Positions 22,062 through 33,790 of a DNA stretch of 64,000 nucleotides are shown in pieces. Under the pieces are notes generated by a model. It made no database searches, was not told where the DNA came from, and worked only from the letters and a program-made list of their open reading frames with translations. The first letter of the stretch is position 1, and each line of letters begins with the position of its first letter. Both the position numbers and the translations under genes were made by a program. Source of the stretch: Pocillopora verrucosa (taxonomy: Eukaryota > Cnidaria > Anthozoa > Scleractinia > Pocilloporidae); NCBI RefSeq assembly GCF_036669915.1, contig NC_089319.1:7631846-7695845 (forward strand), given 5' to 3'.

Positions 22062-24938
22062 TTTCACTCCCAAAATCTCATTATTAATTCTTCTTATTGT
22101 TCAACATACAATTCTTAGTTTTCCTAATTATCAATTTTGGCGTCTTCTATATTTTCCTTTTCCGTCTCTCATTTCCCACTTTTCGTTTCTCATTTCCTAC
22201 GTCTCATTGTCCCATTCGCAATTTCCCATCATACCCTACTCGTCATTCCTTTTTTTTCCATTTCCCATAACTGCTCCTAGACTCAACGACATTTCATTTT
22301 AAGCGTAGTCTTGAATGCGTGCAAATTCACGAGAACCAGACATGATCGATACGATTTAGTTTTATTTGACAAGTTCACCCCCTGTTACAACTCGATCTAT
22401 TTTGTGGGCTTTTTTTTTCACCGAAAAACAGTCCAAGTACAACAGTAGGTGTTCTTTTTCCTTGCTTTCCTTAAACATAATCCAAATAATCATGTAGGTC
22501 ATCTGTCAATTCACGAGTTTGCTCATAGAGCACTTTAATTTTTTTCTTATCGATGCGATTTTGATGCTTAACTAAACTTCCGATTAATGTCGCTCTGACG
22601 AAGGGCTAACTCTTGAAACGTTGGCTTCGTAAATTCTCAACAATTATTGTGTCCATGAAACATTTGAGCGAATTTACAGTATCAAGTTATCCCTTTTCTT
22701 TGGGCACCTTTCTTTCAGCTTTATATCAAATATTTTGTAAATATTCGATGATGTTGTTAAGGGCAGCCGCTTAGAATTTTCCACGAAAAAAAAAATTGTG
22801 CGCGCAAAAGTTGATTGATGGCTTTTTGTCGGCGGAGACGGACACTTGCGTCATTCTTAAATGCGTTTTCTAGGTGTCTCTATAATATGTATTCTTGATG
22901 AAGTTTGTAACTCTGTTACCATCTGTTGCCGGGGTAATGCTACCAAAACATAAAACATATGACGTGCGAGCATTTCCCGCCTGTGTATTCACGAAAACTT
23001 GTCTATCACCACGATATTTCGATGAAAAGCTAACTGCTTTATGGTTCAAGTTATTTCGTGCTGCCAAAAAAGAGTGTTTCCCACTAAACAAATTTGCTGA
23101 AAGAATATTGTATCGACAGTTGTCTAGTCACACTGTAGAACTGTTAAATAGATCACAGTCACCTGCGTTTTCAAGAACCTCCGTGTCTCCGCTTCCGTCT
23201 CTCCGTTAGTTATAACGAAAGTATGTTTGCCTGTCGCAAGTGAAGTGATAAAAATATATCACCTTCCAACTGAATTTCTCACTACGTTTTTAGAGTTCCC
23301 ATCAAGTCATCTTGAACTTTTTAAAATATAGGCTTAGACTTCATCGCTCATTTTGAAGAGAACCTATAAAGTTTTTTTGAATGTTTCGCCTTTGAAATTG
23401 TAGTAATGAAGCTTCACACGTCGGTAATTTTGGAAATATCGCTTTGTTCAATTTAGGATTGGGTTATTGATGTTAACTTGCATAGCTCGGAGCATTGCGG
23501 AAGCTATGATTAACGGCCAGTGAAGCAGTAGTTTAACTTCATAAGGTGTTATTTATCTAATCACCATAAAATTCCAACGAATGCGTCAATAAAATTGACA
23601 TTTTGAGATGATTCGCTATGGAAAAAAACTATTAATTATGATTTCAAACTTACAGCCACTCTCTGCGCACGAAGCAGAGCTTTATGGAAATCCGTTTAAC
23701 AAACGAAATTGCTCCGCTCAAAATACACACTGCTATGGTTTTGTTGCTTTGAGAAGCCCCAAACAAAACACACTGACAATTGTAATTTAATTATATTCAA
23801 CTTTTAAAATTATTACCGGTAAAAAAATGGAAAGTGGCCAATATTTTTGCCACCAATAATTAACTGGTTTCGTGACTTAAAATTATTTGAAACTAAAGCG
23901 GCTTTAGCGCATAAATTTTAAAGGAAATCCTCAAAATGTATTATATATAGTGATTGATATCAAAATCTGGACTGAAATATGAATATGATTCATGAATCGG
24001 AAGCGGGAGGCATTTTTGCTGGTTGAAAAGTAAACAACGCTGCGCAGAGCGCATAAGCGTAGCTACATTTTATACATCTACCTCAGCATTAAGTATGTAT
24101 TTAATACTTTCGTTTTGGCGTCGAATCTTACATAAAAGGTCTATCTGAGACTTTTTCCGATAATTCACACAAAATAAATAATTCTATTTTAACCTTGACG
24201 CTGCATTTTTCTGCTCAACACATAAGAAAATACGGCGAGGATTGTTGGTACTTTACGGTCTAAGAATATTTGTAGATTGTCTGTCAAGATCAACGCAGGA
24301 AAAAACTCAGACGGTATTCCATTTCCCATATGGCTCTTTGGACTAAGATGTTTCAGATGTATGTATTTGGCCATGGAAGCATCGGGTCGGCAACTGGTCG
24401 CCTACGAAAACCGCGTGCTACAGGTTTAACTCCTCTTTCGCCGGACCGAGTCCTTTTGCGTGTTTTCAATTACACGACTTCCTTATTCATCTCGTGAGCG
24501 CTTTCGAAGGTTTAGTACTGGTGGTTTTGAAATCGTGAAAAAAATTGCCCCTCAAGTTTTTAATGTAATTGAAAACGAAGCGCCAAAGTAGCAACTCAGT
24601 TTGGATTTTAAGTTGCTTTGGAGAAAATTACTGTTACTGCAAAAATTCGTATCTTCTACTTATGCGTAATGATTTAAATGATATTAATATGTTATTAAAG
24701 CAAACTAATATTCTTTAAACCAGTCTTCAACGTTGGTATTCCTTACATTCACACTGACTTTTACAAAAAAAGTTATTTTGAATATAGTAGTCTTACCTCA
24801 GAAAGACGCCTCTTTTATATAAACTTCGATCCTCTTTCGCGCGGGTGTTTAGCGACAGTCTCTATATATTTTTCCTTTTTCAGTTTCCGAGAAATTTATT
24901 CAGCTTACGGTAATTGACCTAAAAAGTAATTGGTTAGA
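22062..24938. other. Upstream flank of mucin copy A, no gene found
   Basis: AT-rich DNA that recurs in unit B (32062-32255, then about 33790-35870). It starts with a fragment of a TTAACCCTTTCACTCCC repeat. Short open frames here, such as 22895-23209, are broken in the duplicate and do not look coding. The first non-coding exon and promoter of the mucin gene should lie here but could not be placed. Confidence 0.5.
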
Positions 24939-24939
24939 T

Positions 24940-25857
24940 GCCTCAAGTTCAATTAATTCTAATGATGGCGGGTGTAAATTTTTTTTTTTTTATCGATGTT
25001 GTGTGATTGTGAAAGGATATTCTCTTTCTTTCTTTATGCACTTTATTATTAATAGTAAATAATATGTAAAAACGAATTATTGTAGGGGTTCATTTAAGTA
25101 CCATGCTAAAAGGATATCAAGCTGAAATGAGGCCTGGTATCAACCCTATTCCTAATAGCTTAGAGGTAGAGCATCCGATGTAGGGAAGCCTCGTGTCAGG
25201 GAGTCGAATCCTTATGGACGATACAGACTTTTTTTGTACCACACTGAACACAAAAGAACTATTGAATGACCCAACATAAAATTTACCTTATCCTCTCTTC
25301 TCCAAGCTTCGTTATGTACTTGCACTCTCTCGTAAAAAAGTTGAAGTCAAGATATGTGCTTGTCTTATGCAGTGACTTATGTTTTGTGCAGATGGAAAAG
25401 TACTAGTGCTATTGGAATCACAACATGTAGTAGTAGTATTCGTGATACGAATAAAAAAGACAGCGCTCCGGTAGATAGTCGTGTGACTCTTCCACCAGCC
25501 AATTAGTGGGCGTCTTCGCCAGTTTACCATCAACCACTGTTTACGTCACCTTCGGAAGGCCAAGCGTCGTTGCAAGAAATTTGGAAGATTTTGGACGAAG
25601 AAGAAAGTTTCCGTAGTCCAACTCCTGGGAGAGTTCGCCCCAGCTCTCCTCAGCGTTTTAAAGCCACAAGAGATCAGGACCCTGATCATATTCCAGCGCG
25701 GGACTCTCCCGAGCGTGATTAGTTCGCCCTAATAGGAAGGCGAACAGAAGTTCAGCGTAGACCTTCAAAGCAGCAGTCCAAAAAGGCTGCTGGGAGAGAT
25801 AGGCTGCCTCAAAAGAAAATTAAAGTGAGGAATTATAGCCTTAGAGAAGATGGCTGA
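24940..25857 (+). pseudogene. CCDC57 3'-end pseudogene (part of exon 14, intron 14, exon 15)
   Basis: A duplicated tail of CCDC57 at the head of unit B. It starts inside exon 14, keeps the intron with its SINE-like element, and has an exon 15 copy from about 25394 to 25857. It is dead: the donor after exon 14 is GCGGGT instead of GTGAGT; a small insertion after the QHVV codons shifts the frame; in-frame TAGs replace the Gln codon of PANQW and a Ser codon of the ERDSF stretch. It has no promoter or upstream exons of its own. The final residues (KKIKVRNY) are still readable. Confidence 0.9.
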
Positions 25858-26212
25858 GAAGAACTAGCGGCCTGAATCAAAGAAGAACGCAAGAGTCCCT
25901 TATGATGGCGAACAAGACCGTTATCCTTACAGTGGTCAATGTCGCAGAATCTATTCATGTAAGCTGACTGCAAGTCGCACTGATGTGTCAAACAAGAAAT
26001 GGTTACTTACATAACGAAGGGAAGGCGGCCTTTCTTGTTCAGCGAGGTCGTTCAGCGATATACCAGCGATGACAATGTCATCTGCTGACAAACTCTGTTG
26101 ACTAAACTTCATTTAGTCAGTTCAGGCGGACGACCAGAGACTGGTGCGTTGATTAATTTTTTTCGAGCGTTGATTAATTTTTTTTTCAATAAGTTTTTAA
26201 TAATTTTTTTAA

Positions 26213-26318
26213 ACAATTCCAAGGGAGCTGATAATGTGCCCGAGAAACTTAACTTTGTCTGTGCTGAACAGGCAGACTTAAGTTCCTCGGGCACGTCATC
26301 AGCTCCCGTGGAATTGAG
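26213..26318. repeat. Inverted duplication of an RT fragment inside the retroelement
   Basis: The left arm AATTCCAAGGGAGCTGAT plus GTGCCCGAG is the imperfect reverse complement of CTCGGGCACGTCATCAGCTC plus CCGTGGAATT. The arms are about 48 bases each with a loop of only a few bases. The right arm encodes the FLGHVISS stretch, so the left arm is a flipped copy of the same RT segment. This points to a rearrangement at the 5' break of the fragment. Confidence 0.75.
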
Positions 26319-28082
26319 GAGGATCATCACAAGCTGCAAGCAATTGCAGATCTTCCGCCACCACAGAACGTGCAAGAATCATAGAGAACATTTCTGGGCA
26401 TGGTAAACCAATTGAGCAAGTTTTCTGAGCATCTTGCTGACAAGACAAAGAGCATCAGGGATCTCCTTTGCAAAGGGAATCAGTGGACATGGGGAACTGA
26501 GCAAAAAAAGGCATTTCAGTTTCAGTACTGGCGCTATATGACCAAGATAGCAGTTGATGCCGAATCCTATGGCTTAGGCGGAGTATTTCTTCAGCTCTAA
26601 CCAGACAACTCCTGGCGACCAGTTTCCTTCACGTCGAGAGCGATGACTCCCACCGAGACCAGATAGGTGCAGATAGAAAAGGAGGCCTCAGCGCTCACAT
26701 GGGTATGTGAACGATCGTGGAAGTACATCGTGGGAGAGTCGATCTTTGCGGAAGCGGACCATGAACCCTTCGTAGCACTACCGAGTGGGCACACACTGGA
26801 TCAACTCCCACCGAGGATCCAGCGATTCAGAATGCGACCGATGAGATTCCACTTTAAAGAGATTAAGCACGTTCCTGGAAAGAAGATGTACATAGCTGAT
26901 ACACTTTCAAGACTCTAAGCCAGAAACCAAACAGCTCAGTCTACAATTGAAATGTACGCACACATATAAAGCATTTTCACATCGCGGCCTGTCTCAGACT
27001 TAGTAGAGAAATCCAGGATCTGGATCAACAATGTAAGGTAAGGAAAACAAACCCGAACCGCTTATAGTAACACCCTTACCAGACCGCCCCTGGCAAGTCG
27101 TAGCCACAGACCTCTTCGAGCTGAAAGTCATCGACTACCTGATTGTAATAGACTACTTCTCAAGGTACGTAGAAGTAGCAGCCATGAAGAAGACGATAAA
27201 GTCAAGCGAGGTCACAAGCACACCTAAGTCGATACTTACCAGACATGGCATCCTCCAACAAGTGCGATCCGACAATGGTCCTCAATTTGACAATGTAGAA
27301 TTCTCATACTTTGCCAAAGAGTGGGGATTCAAGCATACAACCAGTAGTCCGAGATTTCTACCGTCAAACGGAGAGGTTGAACGTGGAGTTAGAAACGTGA
27401 AAAATCTGCTCTCGAAAGAAAGAGACCCAGCTAAAGGATTACTGGCCTACAGATTAACGCCACTAGCATGCAAGTTCTCTCCTGCCCAGTTGCTGATGGG
27501 AAGGCAGATAAGGAACGGTGTTCCGGTGTTCCATACCCAGCTTAACCCGCAGTGACCTGATCTGGAAAACCTACGTGAAAGAGCGAGCATGAGCGAGCTG
27601 AAGCAACAAACAGTGTTCAACAGCAGTCATAAGCTAGTCCTATTGAACCAGGTACGGAAGCTAGTCTTTGTGAAGGACCTTCAGCGTTCAGGAAAAGTCA
27701 TCGAAGCAGCAGCAAGACCCCGGTCATATGACATCAACCAGCACGATCAAAAGAAACCGTTTCACCTAACCCCACTGCCAGATCAGCAGGAAAATCACAA
27801 CCAAACCCAGAGGAGAAACAAGTTCCAGCAGAGAGCAAGGCTGCAACACCTATTCGGAAGGACGTTCCTGTTTCTAAGAGAGACTTTCAAGTACCCCCTG
27901 TAACACCTATTCTTGCTACTAGGCCTAAGCGAGTTATAAGACCATCTCTCAAAGTCAGAGAAAATCAAGGTTTAGCATCATAAGACACTGAGCTAAGAGA
28001 GCTGATTTAGGCTGTGTCCATGACTTATCAGACTCTGTCGATTTGCTTTAGACTTTGTGCTCTTTATCAAAAAGGGGGGAGA

Positions 28083-28190
28083 TGTTATGTTAGCTTACAT
28101 GAATTATTTACGTACAAAGGATTCTGGGAAAGAATAAAAGATGGCGTTCTTTGCAAAATACGTGTAATAGTTTGACTCTCAAACAACACA
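28083..28190 (+). repeat. Probable partial 3' LTR
   Basis: It begins TGTTATGTTAGC immediately after a purine-rich tract, the usual position of a 3' LTR. No matching 5' LTR exists in the window because the element is truncated, so the boundary rests on the tract and the TG start only. Confidence 0.5.
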
Positions 28191-29037
28191 ACACTGTTTG
28201 AATCGCAGAAACCAAAACTGCCTTGAAACATCAAGTGCTGACAGTGCCACACTTTCACACTTTTCACACCTTTATTTTTCATTTTCTTACATATTTACAA
28301 GATATTCCTTTGACCCGCATATGGCAAATGCTAATCGAGGCGGGTCAAATGTTTTTTTTTTCTTTACAGCCGAATTTACAATGTGCCATTTAAAATGCAT
28401 CCCCACATCGATGAAACGATACACCTTATTAAATGTTCTACTGTTCATCCTTATGGTAAAATGAGACACGAACGTTTGCTAAGGCTTTGAGAAATCAACG
28501 TAGTATTGAACACACGTTTGTTCAGAAGTTCCTTCGTATATCATAGCTAAGGCTTATTTTTTTCTGTTGAAGTGAATATGATTGTTTTCCTTTGTTCATG
28601 AGTTGGGATGGTTAACAAAAGTAGATCTGGTGCTTTCTTCTTCTCTTGTTCTTCGTTACAATAACCCGGCAACTGTTGACTCAATGTAAAAACTTATTTT
28701 ACTCTTGCTAAGTACCATCTGGCACTACATCGTTTTTTTTTTGTTTTGTTTTTTTTTACGTTATAAAGTGTATAAAAACATTTATACCATCAAGACATTT
28801 ATAATTTCTTGACTATTCTCTTGATACTATACTATAAATATAAACGTTAGAGGTCTTAAAATAGTCTAAGAAATTTAAACTACATTTTGTCTACGCCTCT
28901 GCGATTATGACGCTTGCACACTATTTAAAGTAAACCCTCATGCTAAGAGAGCAAGACACAAACGTTGACGTTATAAAGTTCGTTGGAGTCTTAACCCCCG
29001 AAAAAGTTCGGCAACCTGTTGAAAGAAAATGGTATAG

Positions 29038-31901
29038 TTAGAGAGGGCAACTCTCGTCATGATCGAAGTCAAGCCTCCTAAAGCTACAAAACGGTAGATC
29101 ATCACAGTGTCACGTTAAAACTTACATATGAAGCAAAGTCCCGACTACCACTGTTGAGATGGACACTCCTAACAATGTTGTTCCTGTCAAAATAAACATA
29201 AAGATTTAATTTCATGAAATCCACCAAAAATAAAATACATGGCAATTAAGCTTGATGATTTCTTTTTCTGAATTTTTTCTTTCCCTTTCGAATGAGTCCC
29301 GCGCTATTTCCATTTTTGGACGATTCTAAACGCCATAGCTATGTACTTCTTTCTAATTATAGTTAATCCCAGGCTAAAAAGGAAGATGTAATCGTCTGTG
29401 TTATTTTTGAGCGGCCTTCTCCATTTAGAACAACTGGTAGCATTTGTAGATAAGGAGCGGAGAGGGCAGGATAGCGGGAGCCCTGGTGAATAGTAAAGGG
29501 GAGCATACGGAAAACATGAGAGAGGAAAGGGAAAGCAGAAACTTGATTGAGATGGGAATTGGGAGAGAATCGCAAAAAAGCAAATCTGGGAAAACATAAA
29601 TCTGCTGTGTTATTGCATAAGGCAGCAGAGTCGAGCACGAGAAGTAAGAAATTATCATCCCATAGAAAACAAGCCTGAGCCAATCTCCAAGCGCTCTCTC
29701 GTGCACGATTGTCTGCGAAAAGTCTGTGTGGTGAGTTCCTTATGGTGACGTGCCGGCTCGAGGTAAGGTTTGACTGCGCTGAACTGAGTCTAGATCCTGG
29801 AAAAAAGAAGCTCAAACAAACCTGAGATTGGACAATGTGGTTGGCCGCATTTAAACGCTTGAGTTAAGGTTCTGTATTTGGTACAGATGCTTTCTTTGAA
29901 CGTCACTGTATGAGAATAGCAATGACGACTCGCAGTCACAGTTCCTCCCATGTCTGAACAATGCCGCTGACAGTCACTTGAGTCCACGGACCAGTCTGTC
30001 CAGTTAAGCGACACTGAAACTTTACAAGACAAAACACGTTTGACCTGTTTTCTACCTCAAAGTGGCGACCAACCTACAGTTTGGCTTTTTTATTTCGTTG
30101 TTTATGGGCTTAACCAAGGGGGGGGGGGGAGGATGTGAGGTGTGGGGGGTACGAGGGGGGATTTGACTTGCGAGAAAACCATCCTGACGAGTCTTAACTT
30201 GCCACTTGCCAATAGGACGTAAGTGCAGCGCACCCTCACAGAAAACTCCGGTCTACACCCTTGTGTGATAGTTTGTGGCTATGTGATAAATTAACGCGCG
30301 TTAAAGCTCACATGGGTCTTGAATAAAACCCTGCTACGGAAAAGGCCGAAATGATACTTTTAGCTGCAGGGAATCGCGATGACGTGCAAATGATGCCCTT
30401 GACAAGGGGTAAGTATGTTATTTTCTGTTTGTTATCGGTTATTATGCATATAATGCATACCCTCTCCCCCACAGTATCCTTCCTCAACGTAGAGGGCAAA
30501 AGGGGCGCCATCAGTTGTAAGAGTCAGACACACGAGACGATGCTTGATTATGAGCATTTGGCAGGGTTTTATTAACGTCAGAACTGTCTCCTGTCTACTG
30601 AAGTTAATACCTGAGATTGCCGAAGTCAACTTTGTGAAAGAATCTGTAGTTGTATGAGCAACCAGAAGGGAAGAGCTCTCTTTAATCGGATGATCGCTTG
30701 TAAAATACACAGCTTGCGTGGTAGCAGAGCCTGAGTTTGTGAGGATCATCAGCGACGTTCTGTAACTTGAATTGATAGAAAGAGTTTGGTTTGGAACACC
30801 AGTTATGTAGCTTGAAGCTTTACTTTGTGTTGAATTGAGATCTGCAGAGGGTCTCGACTGCAAAACGCTCTCTGGCTGAGACTTGCGGCTCGTTGAAAAC
30901 GAGGTGAGAGTGTTTTGTACATGTGAGTCGGCGGTTGTTCCTGCGTCTACACTTAACGTGGTGTTCATTGCTGTCGCCGTTCTCATTGGTCTGGTTTGGT
31001 TGTTACTGGAGATTTGGAAACTTGACGAAGGAGAAAATCTTCGGGTTGCTGTTGTTGCATTTAAAGTTGTAGATGTCGATTGTATTGTTTGTCTCGACTG
31101 GGAAGACGATGGTATCTTGAATACTCCTGAATATGGTGACTTTTGTTGAGTTGGGGTGATCCTGTTCACAGAGGGAGAGCTTGTTTGTGCTGTAGTTGAA
31201 AGAGCGACCGGAAAAGTAGAACTCTCTTTCGGCGAATGATCGCTTATGAAATACACAGCTTGTGTTGTGGCGGCACTTGAGTTTGTGAAGAACATCGTTG
31301 ATGTTGCGTAACTTGAATTGATAGACAGCGTTAGGTTTGGAACACCAGTTGTGTAGCTTGAAGCTTTACTTTGTGTTGAATTGAGATCTGCAGAGGGTCT
31401 CGACGGCAAAACGCTCTCTGGCTGAGACCTGCGGCTCGTTGAAAACGAGGTGAGAGTGTTTTGTACATGTGAGTTGGCGGTCGTTGCTGCGTCTACACTT
31501 GACGTGGTGTTCATTTCTGTCGCCGTTCTCGTCGGTATGGCTCGGTTTTCAGTGGAGATTTGCAAACTTGACGGAGCAGAAAATCTCTGGGTTATTGTTG
31601 TTGTATGTAATGTCGTAGATACCAATTGTGCTGTTTTTCCCGACTGGGAAGACGATGGTATCTGTAAAAATCCTGAAGATGGTGACTTTGGTTGAGTTGA
31701 AGTGATTTCGTTCACGGAGGGAAGGCTTGTTTGTGCTACATTTGAACCTATTTCCATTTCTGATTTTGCTGTTTGTGATGTGTTTGTAAAAGCCGTGACT
31801 GCTGTTGATTTTGTTACTTTTGTGTTTGTTGTTGTTGCTGCTTCTTTTAAGAGCTGAGTGCTTATAAAAACAATTAGAAGGAGTCGTAAGAACAAACACA
31901 T
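29038..31901 (-). CDS. Mucin-like type I membrane protein with TSP1 domain, copy B (two repeats)
   Basis: Predicted exons on the minus strand: 31901-30611, 30013-29822, 29183-29126, 29083-29038, about 528 aa. All four exons have the same phases as copy A and no stop or frameshift. The signal peptide matches copy A. The repeat region has two units of about 180 aa instead of seven. The TSP1 exon keeps WTDWS and six cysteines; the helix reads LLGVSISTVVVGTLL; the tail is RRLDFDHDES. In the 46-nt last exon the two copies differ by a silent TTT/TTC change and by an Arg/Ser replacement, with no frameshift. The same acceptor lies 12 bases before the ATG. Both copies therefore look functional. An open frame running on to 30432 ignores the donor at 30610. 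Confidence 0.8.
30611..31480 (-). repeat. Coding repeats of mucin copy B, two units
   Basis: Two SADLNSTQSKASSY anchors, at about 30840 and 31387 in the DNA, roughly 547 bp apart. These units resemble the 3'-proximal units of copy A (shared phrases TLTSFSTSRKSQPESVLQSR and SPKESSTFPVALSTTAQTSS). Confidence 0.8.
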
Positions 31902-32256
31902 TTTGACGGTAACCTGTGCATTGATAATGAGAGAGAAAGAAAAATTTTTTAGTTAACCCCGCACAAGTAACAATACAATGCAATACACAGAAAGCATAGC
32001 GTTTTTTAATCATTTTATCATCGAGGCACCCTTATCGGTATTTAAAACATTAACGCTAACCCTGTCACTCCCAAAATCTCATTATTAATTCTTCTTATTG
32101 TTCACCATACAATTTTTAGTTTTCCTAATTATCAATTTTGGCGTCTTCTATATTTTCCTTTTCCGTCTCTCATCTCCCACTTTTCGTTTCTCATTTCCTA
32201 CGTCTCATTGTCCCATTCGCAATTTCCCATCATACCCTACTCGTCATTCCTTTTTA

Positions 32257-33790
32257 ACTCGTGAATTGCGCGCATGCGCAAGAGCGAGTTATAGATACGA
32301 TGTGGGGAATGGCATTCGCTCGCTCGATTGGTCGATTCCTGTAAACTTTTTTTAGATTTTAGGCTTTTGAGTGCATTTGATAGTTTTTGGCGTGTAATAA
32401 ACAGAAGAAATGGCTACCTTTGTTGCTAAGAATAATGGTGCGGGTGAAAAAGAAGCCAATGATAATCTTAAAAGAGTTTTTTTTTCGTTTTAGTTTCAAC
32501 AAGCGGCGCCAGCGACTGGCAGGCATGCAAGGATTCACACTGAAATAACAGAACAACCTTCGTTTTTCATAAAATTGTAATTTACAATCCTTGAACTCGA
32601 AAACAATCCGAAGATTCATTGAAAATATTACTTACTGCGAAGCGCTCGGAGTTTACAGATGTTCAAAAGCTTTTTCTGTTATGGCGTGAGATTGAGGACA
32701 AAATTGATCATTACGTTTCGTCGCGTGTGTTTTTCTTGTGTGAAGCAACAAAAGATGCCGGCGACTGACGAAATTACAAGTTAACACGAAAATCAAATAA
32801 CACCTAAACAAACAATTTTAGCTACCGATTTTCAGTGAATTTTTAAAGAACAATTTTCTTTTAAGCTTCAAGACAATTTGAAGATTCAACATACATACAA
32901 CGTACTAAAATGCGAAAGTTACCCACCACAAAATTGATAAATAGGCCTGAAATGAAATTCTATCTTGTTATGGATTATACGTTGCCTAGCACGTGACTTA
33001 ACATGAGGGGACGCAAGTCGTCTTTACTGTAAGTATCCCGGAGAGTCCCCTACATTTTCTTAGACTTTTAGTCTAAGAAAATGTATGGGGACTGTAAGGT
33101 GTCATAATCCTGTTGCTGCTGACATCGATGTGACAGATAATTGCTTTTGCACTGTTTTCTTTGCCAGCTTATACTTGTCATCAAGTTTCAATAAGACGGC
33201 TATCATTTTTCACAAGAATAATGAAGTTTTCGTAAATTGTGAGATCGGATGGGATTAAAATGGGATTAAATCACCTACAGAGCTTGATATGTACTTACAG
33301 TGCAGACGATTGGCGTCCCCTCATGAAATCTACCCAGGCTGAGATCCAAAATGACGGTGGCAGGCTTGGCTTAGTTATATCACTCAAAACTCGTTCCAGT
33401 TTGTCTCATTTGATAAAGAGGGAATCATTAATGTTTTCATTCAGACAGTATTGCCTTGATTTTCTAATATTTACAACGAAAGACAGTAAATTTCACTTTC
33501 CACCCACATTTACTTCCAACCTTTTCTTTTGAACTAGAAACAAAAATGATAGACGTTTAAAACACATGACATCATCCACCTTGTCAAATGTAATAGCATG
33601 ATCATTTCAATTGTAATGCCTTCTTATCCCAACGTTACTTTGTTTCTTTGCTACATTAGTGAATACTGAACTACTGCTCGTACTCTAGATATGACAATCA
33701 ACCACAAAATTCCCTAAACCAGATAACATTAAACATAATCTAAAAAATCATGTGTCAATTCACGAGTTTGCTCACAGAGCACTTTGATTT
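32257..33790. other. Insertion of about 1.5 kb specific to unit B
   Basis: Unit A reads straight from CGTCATTCCTTTTT to CCATTTCCCATAACTGC (22230-22275). In unit B the same two phrases are about 1.5 kb apart. The insert has no convincing open frame and contains a MITE-like element at 33001-33327. At its right end lies a short block (AAACATAATC to GAGCACTTTGATTT, about 33728-33790) that in unit A sits at about 22474-22540, so the block is displaced as well. Confidence 0.75.
33001..33327. mobile_element. Non-autonomous DNA transposon (MITE) with 35-bp inverted ends
   Basis: The left end CATGAGGGGACGCAAGTCGT (continuing CTTTACTGTAAG) is the imperfect reverse complement of the right end CTTACAGTGCAGACGATTGG (continuing CGTCCCCTCATG). 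The element is about 325 bp. Inside is a second near-perfect hairpin, GTCCCCTACATTTTCTTAGA, spacer, then its complement ending TGTATGGGGAC (33048-33093). No transposase. No clear target-site duplication was found. Confidence 0.7.

Larger units (their letters stand above)
14272..24939. repeat. Tandem segmental duplication, unit A
   Basis: Sequence from within CCDC57 exon 14 through the mucin gene and its upstream flank is repeated, in the same order and orientation, from 24940 to about 35870. The left edge is the CCTCAAGTTCAA phrase (14273 and 24941). The right edge follows the TTTCCTTTTTCAGTTTCC phrase (about 24870 and 35808). Unit A holds the true CCDC57 end and a mucin gene with seven repeats. 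Confidence 0.9.
25981..28208 (+). mobile_element. Decayed Ty3/gypsy-like LTR retrotransposon fragment in unit B
   Basis: A 5'-truncated element. In order: the end of a reverse transcriptase (FLGHVISSRGIEE, then FLGMVNQLSKF, near 26285-26430), an RNase H region (EKEASALTWVCERS to IADTLSRL, 26667-26918), and an integrase core (VRSDNGPQFDN and a later Glu in SNGEVERGV, near 27260-27380). A purine tract AAAAAGGGGGGAGATG (28070-28085) and TGTTATGTTAG at the presumed 3' LTR start follow. No full open frame survives: stops fall in the RT and after the integrase. It is absent from unit A, so it came after the duplication or was lost there. Confidence 0.85.

Noticed and set aside
22895..23209. Open frame of 104 codons in the flank of unit A
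   Set aside because: The matching place in unit B (about 34340-34620) is frameshifted and shortened, and the sequence resembles no family.
30432..30610. C-terminal extension of mucin copy B
   Set aside because: The open frame continues past the donor at 30610 (TCAG|GTATTA) only by chance; copy A has a stop soon after the same donor and both copies share the downstream TSP1 exon.
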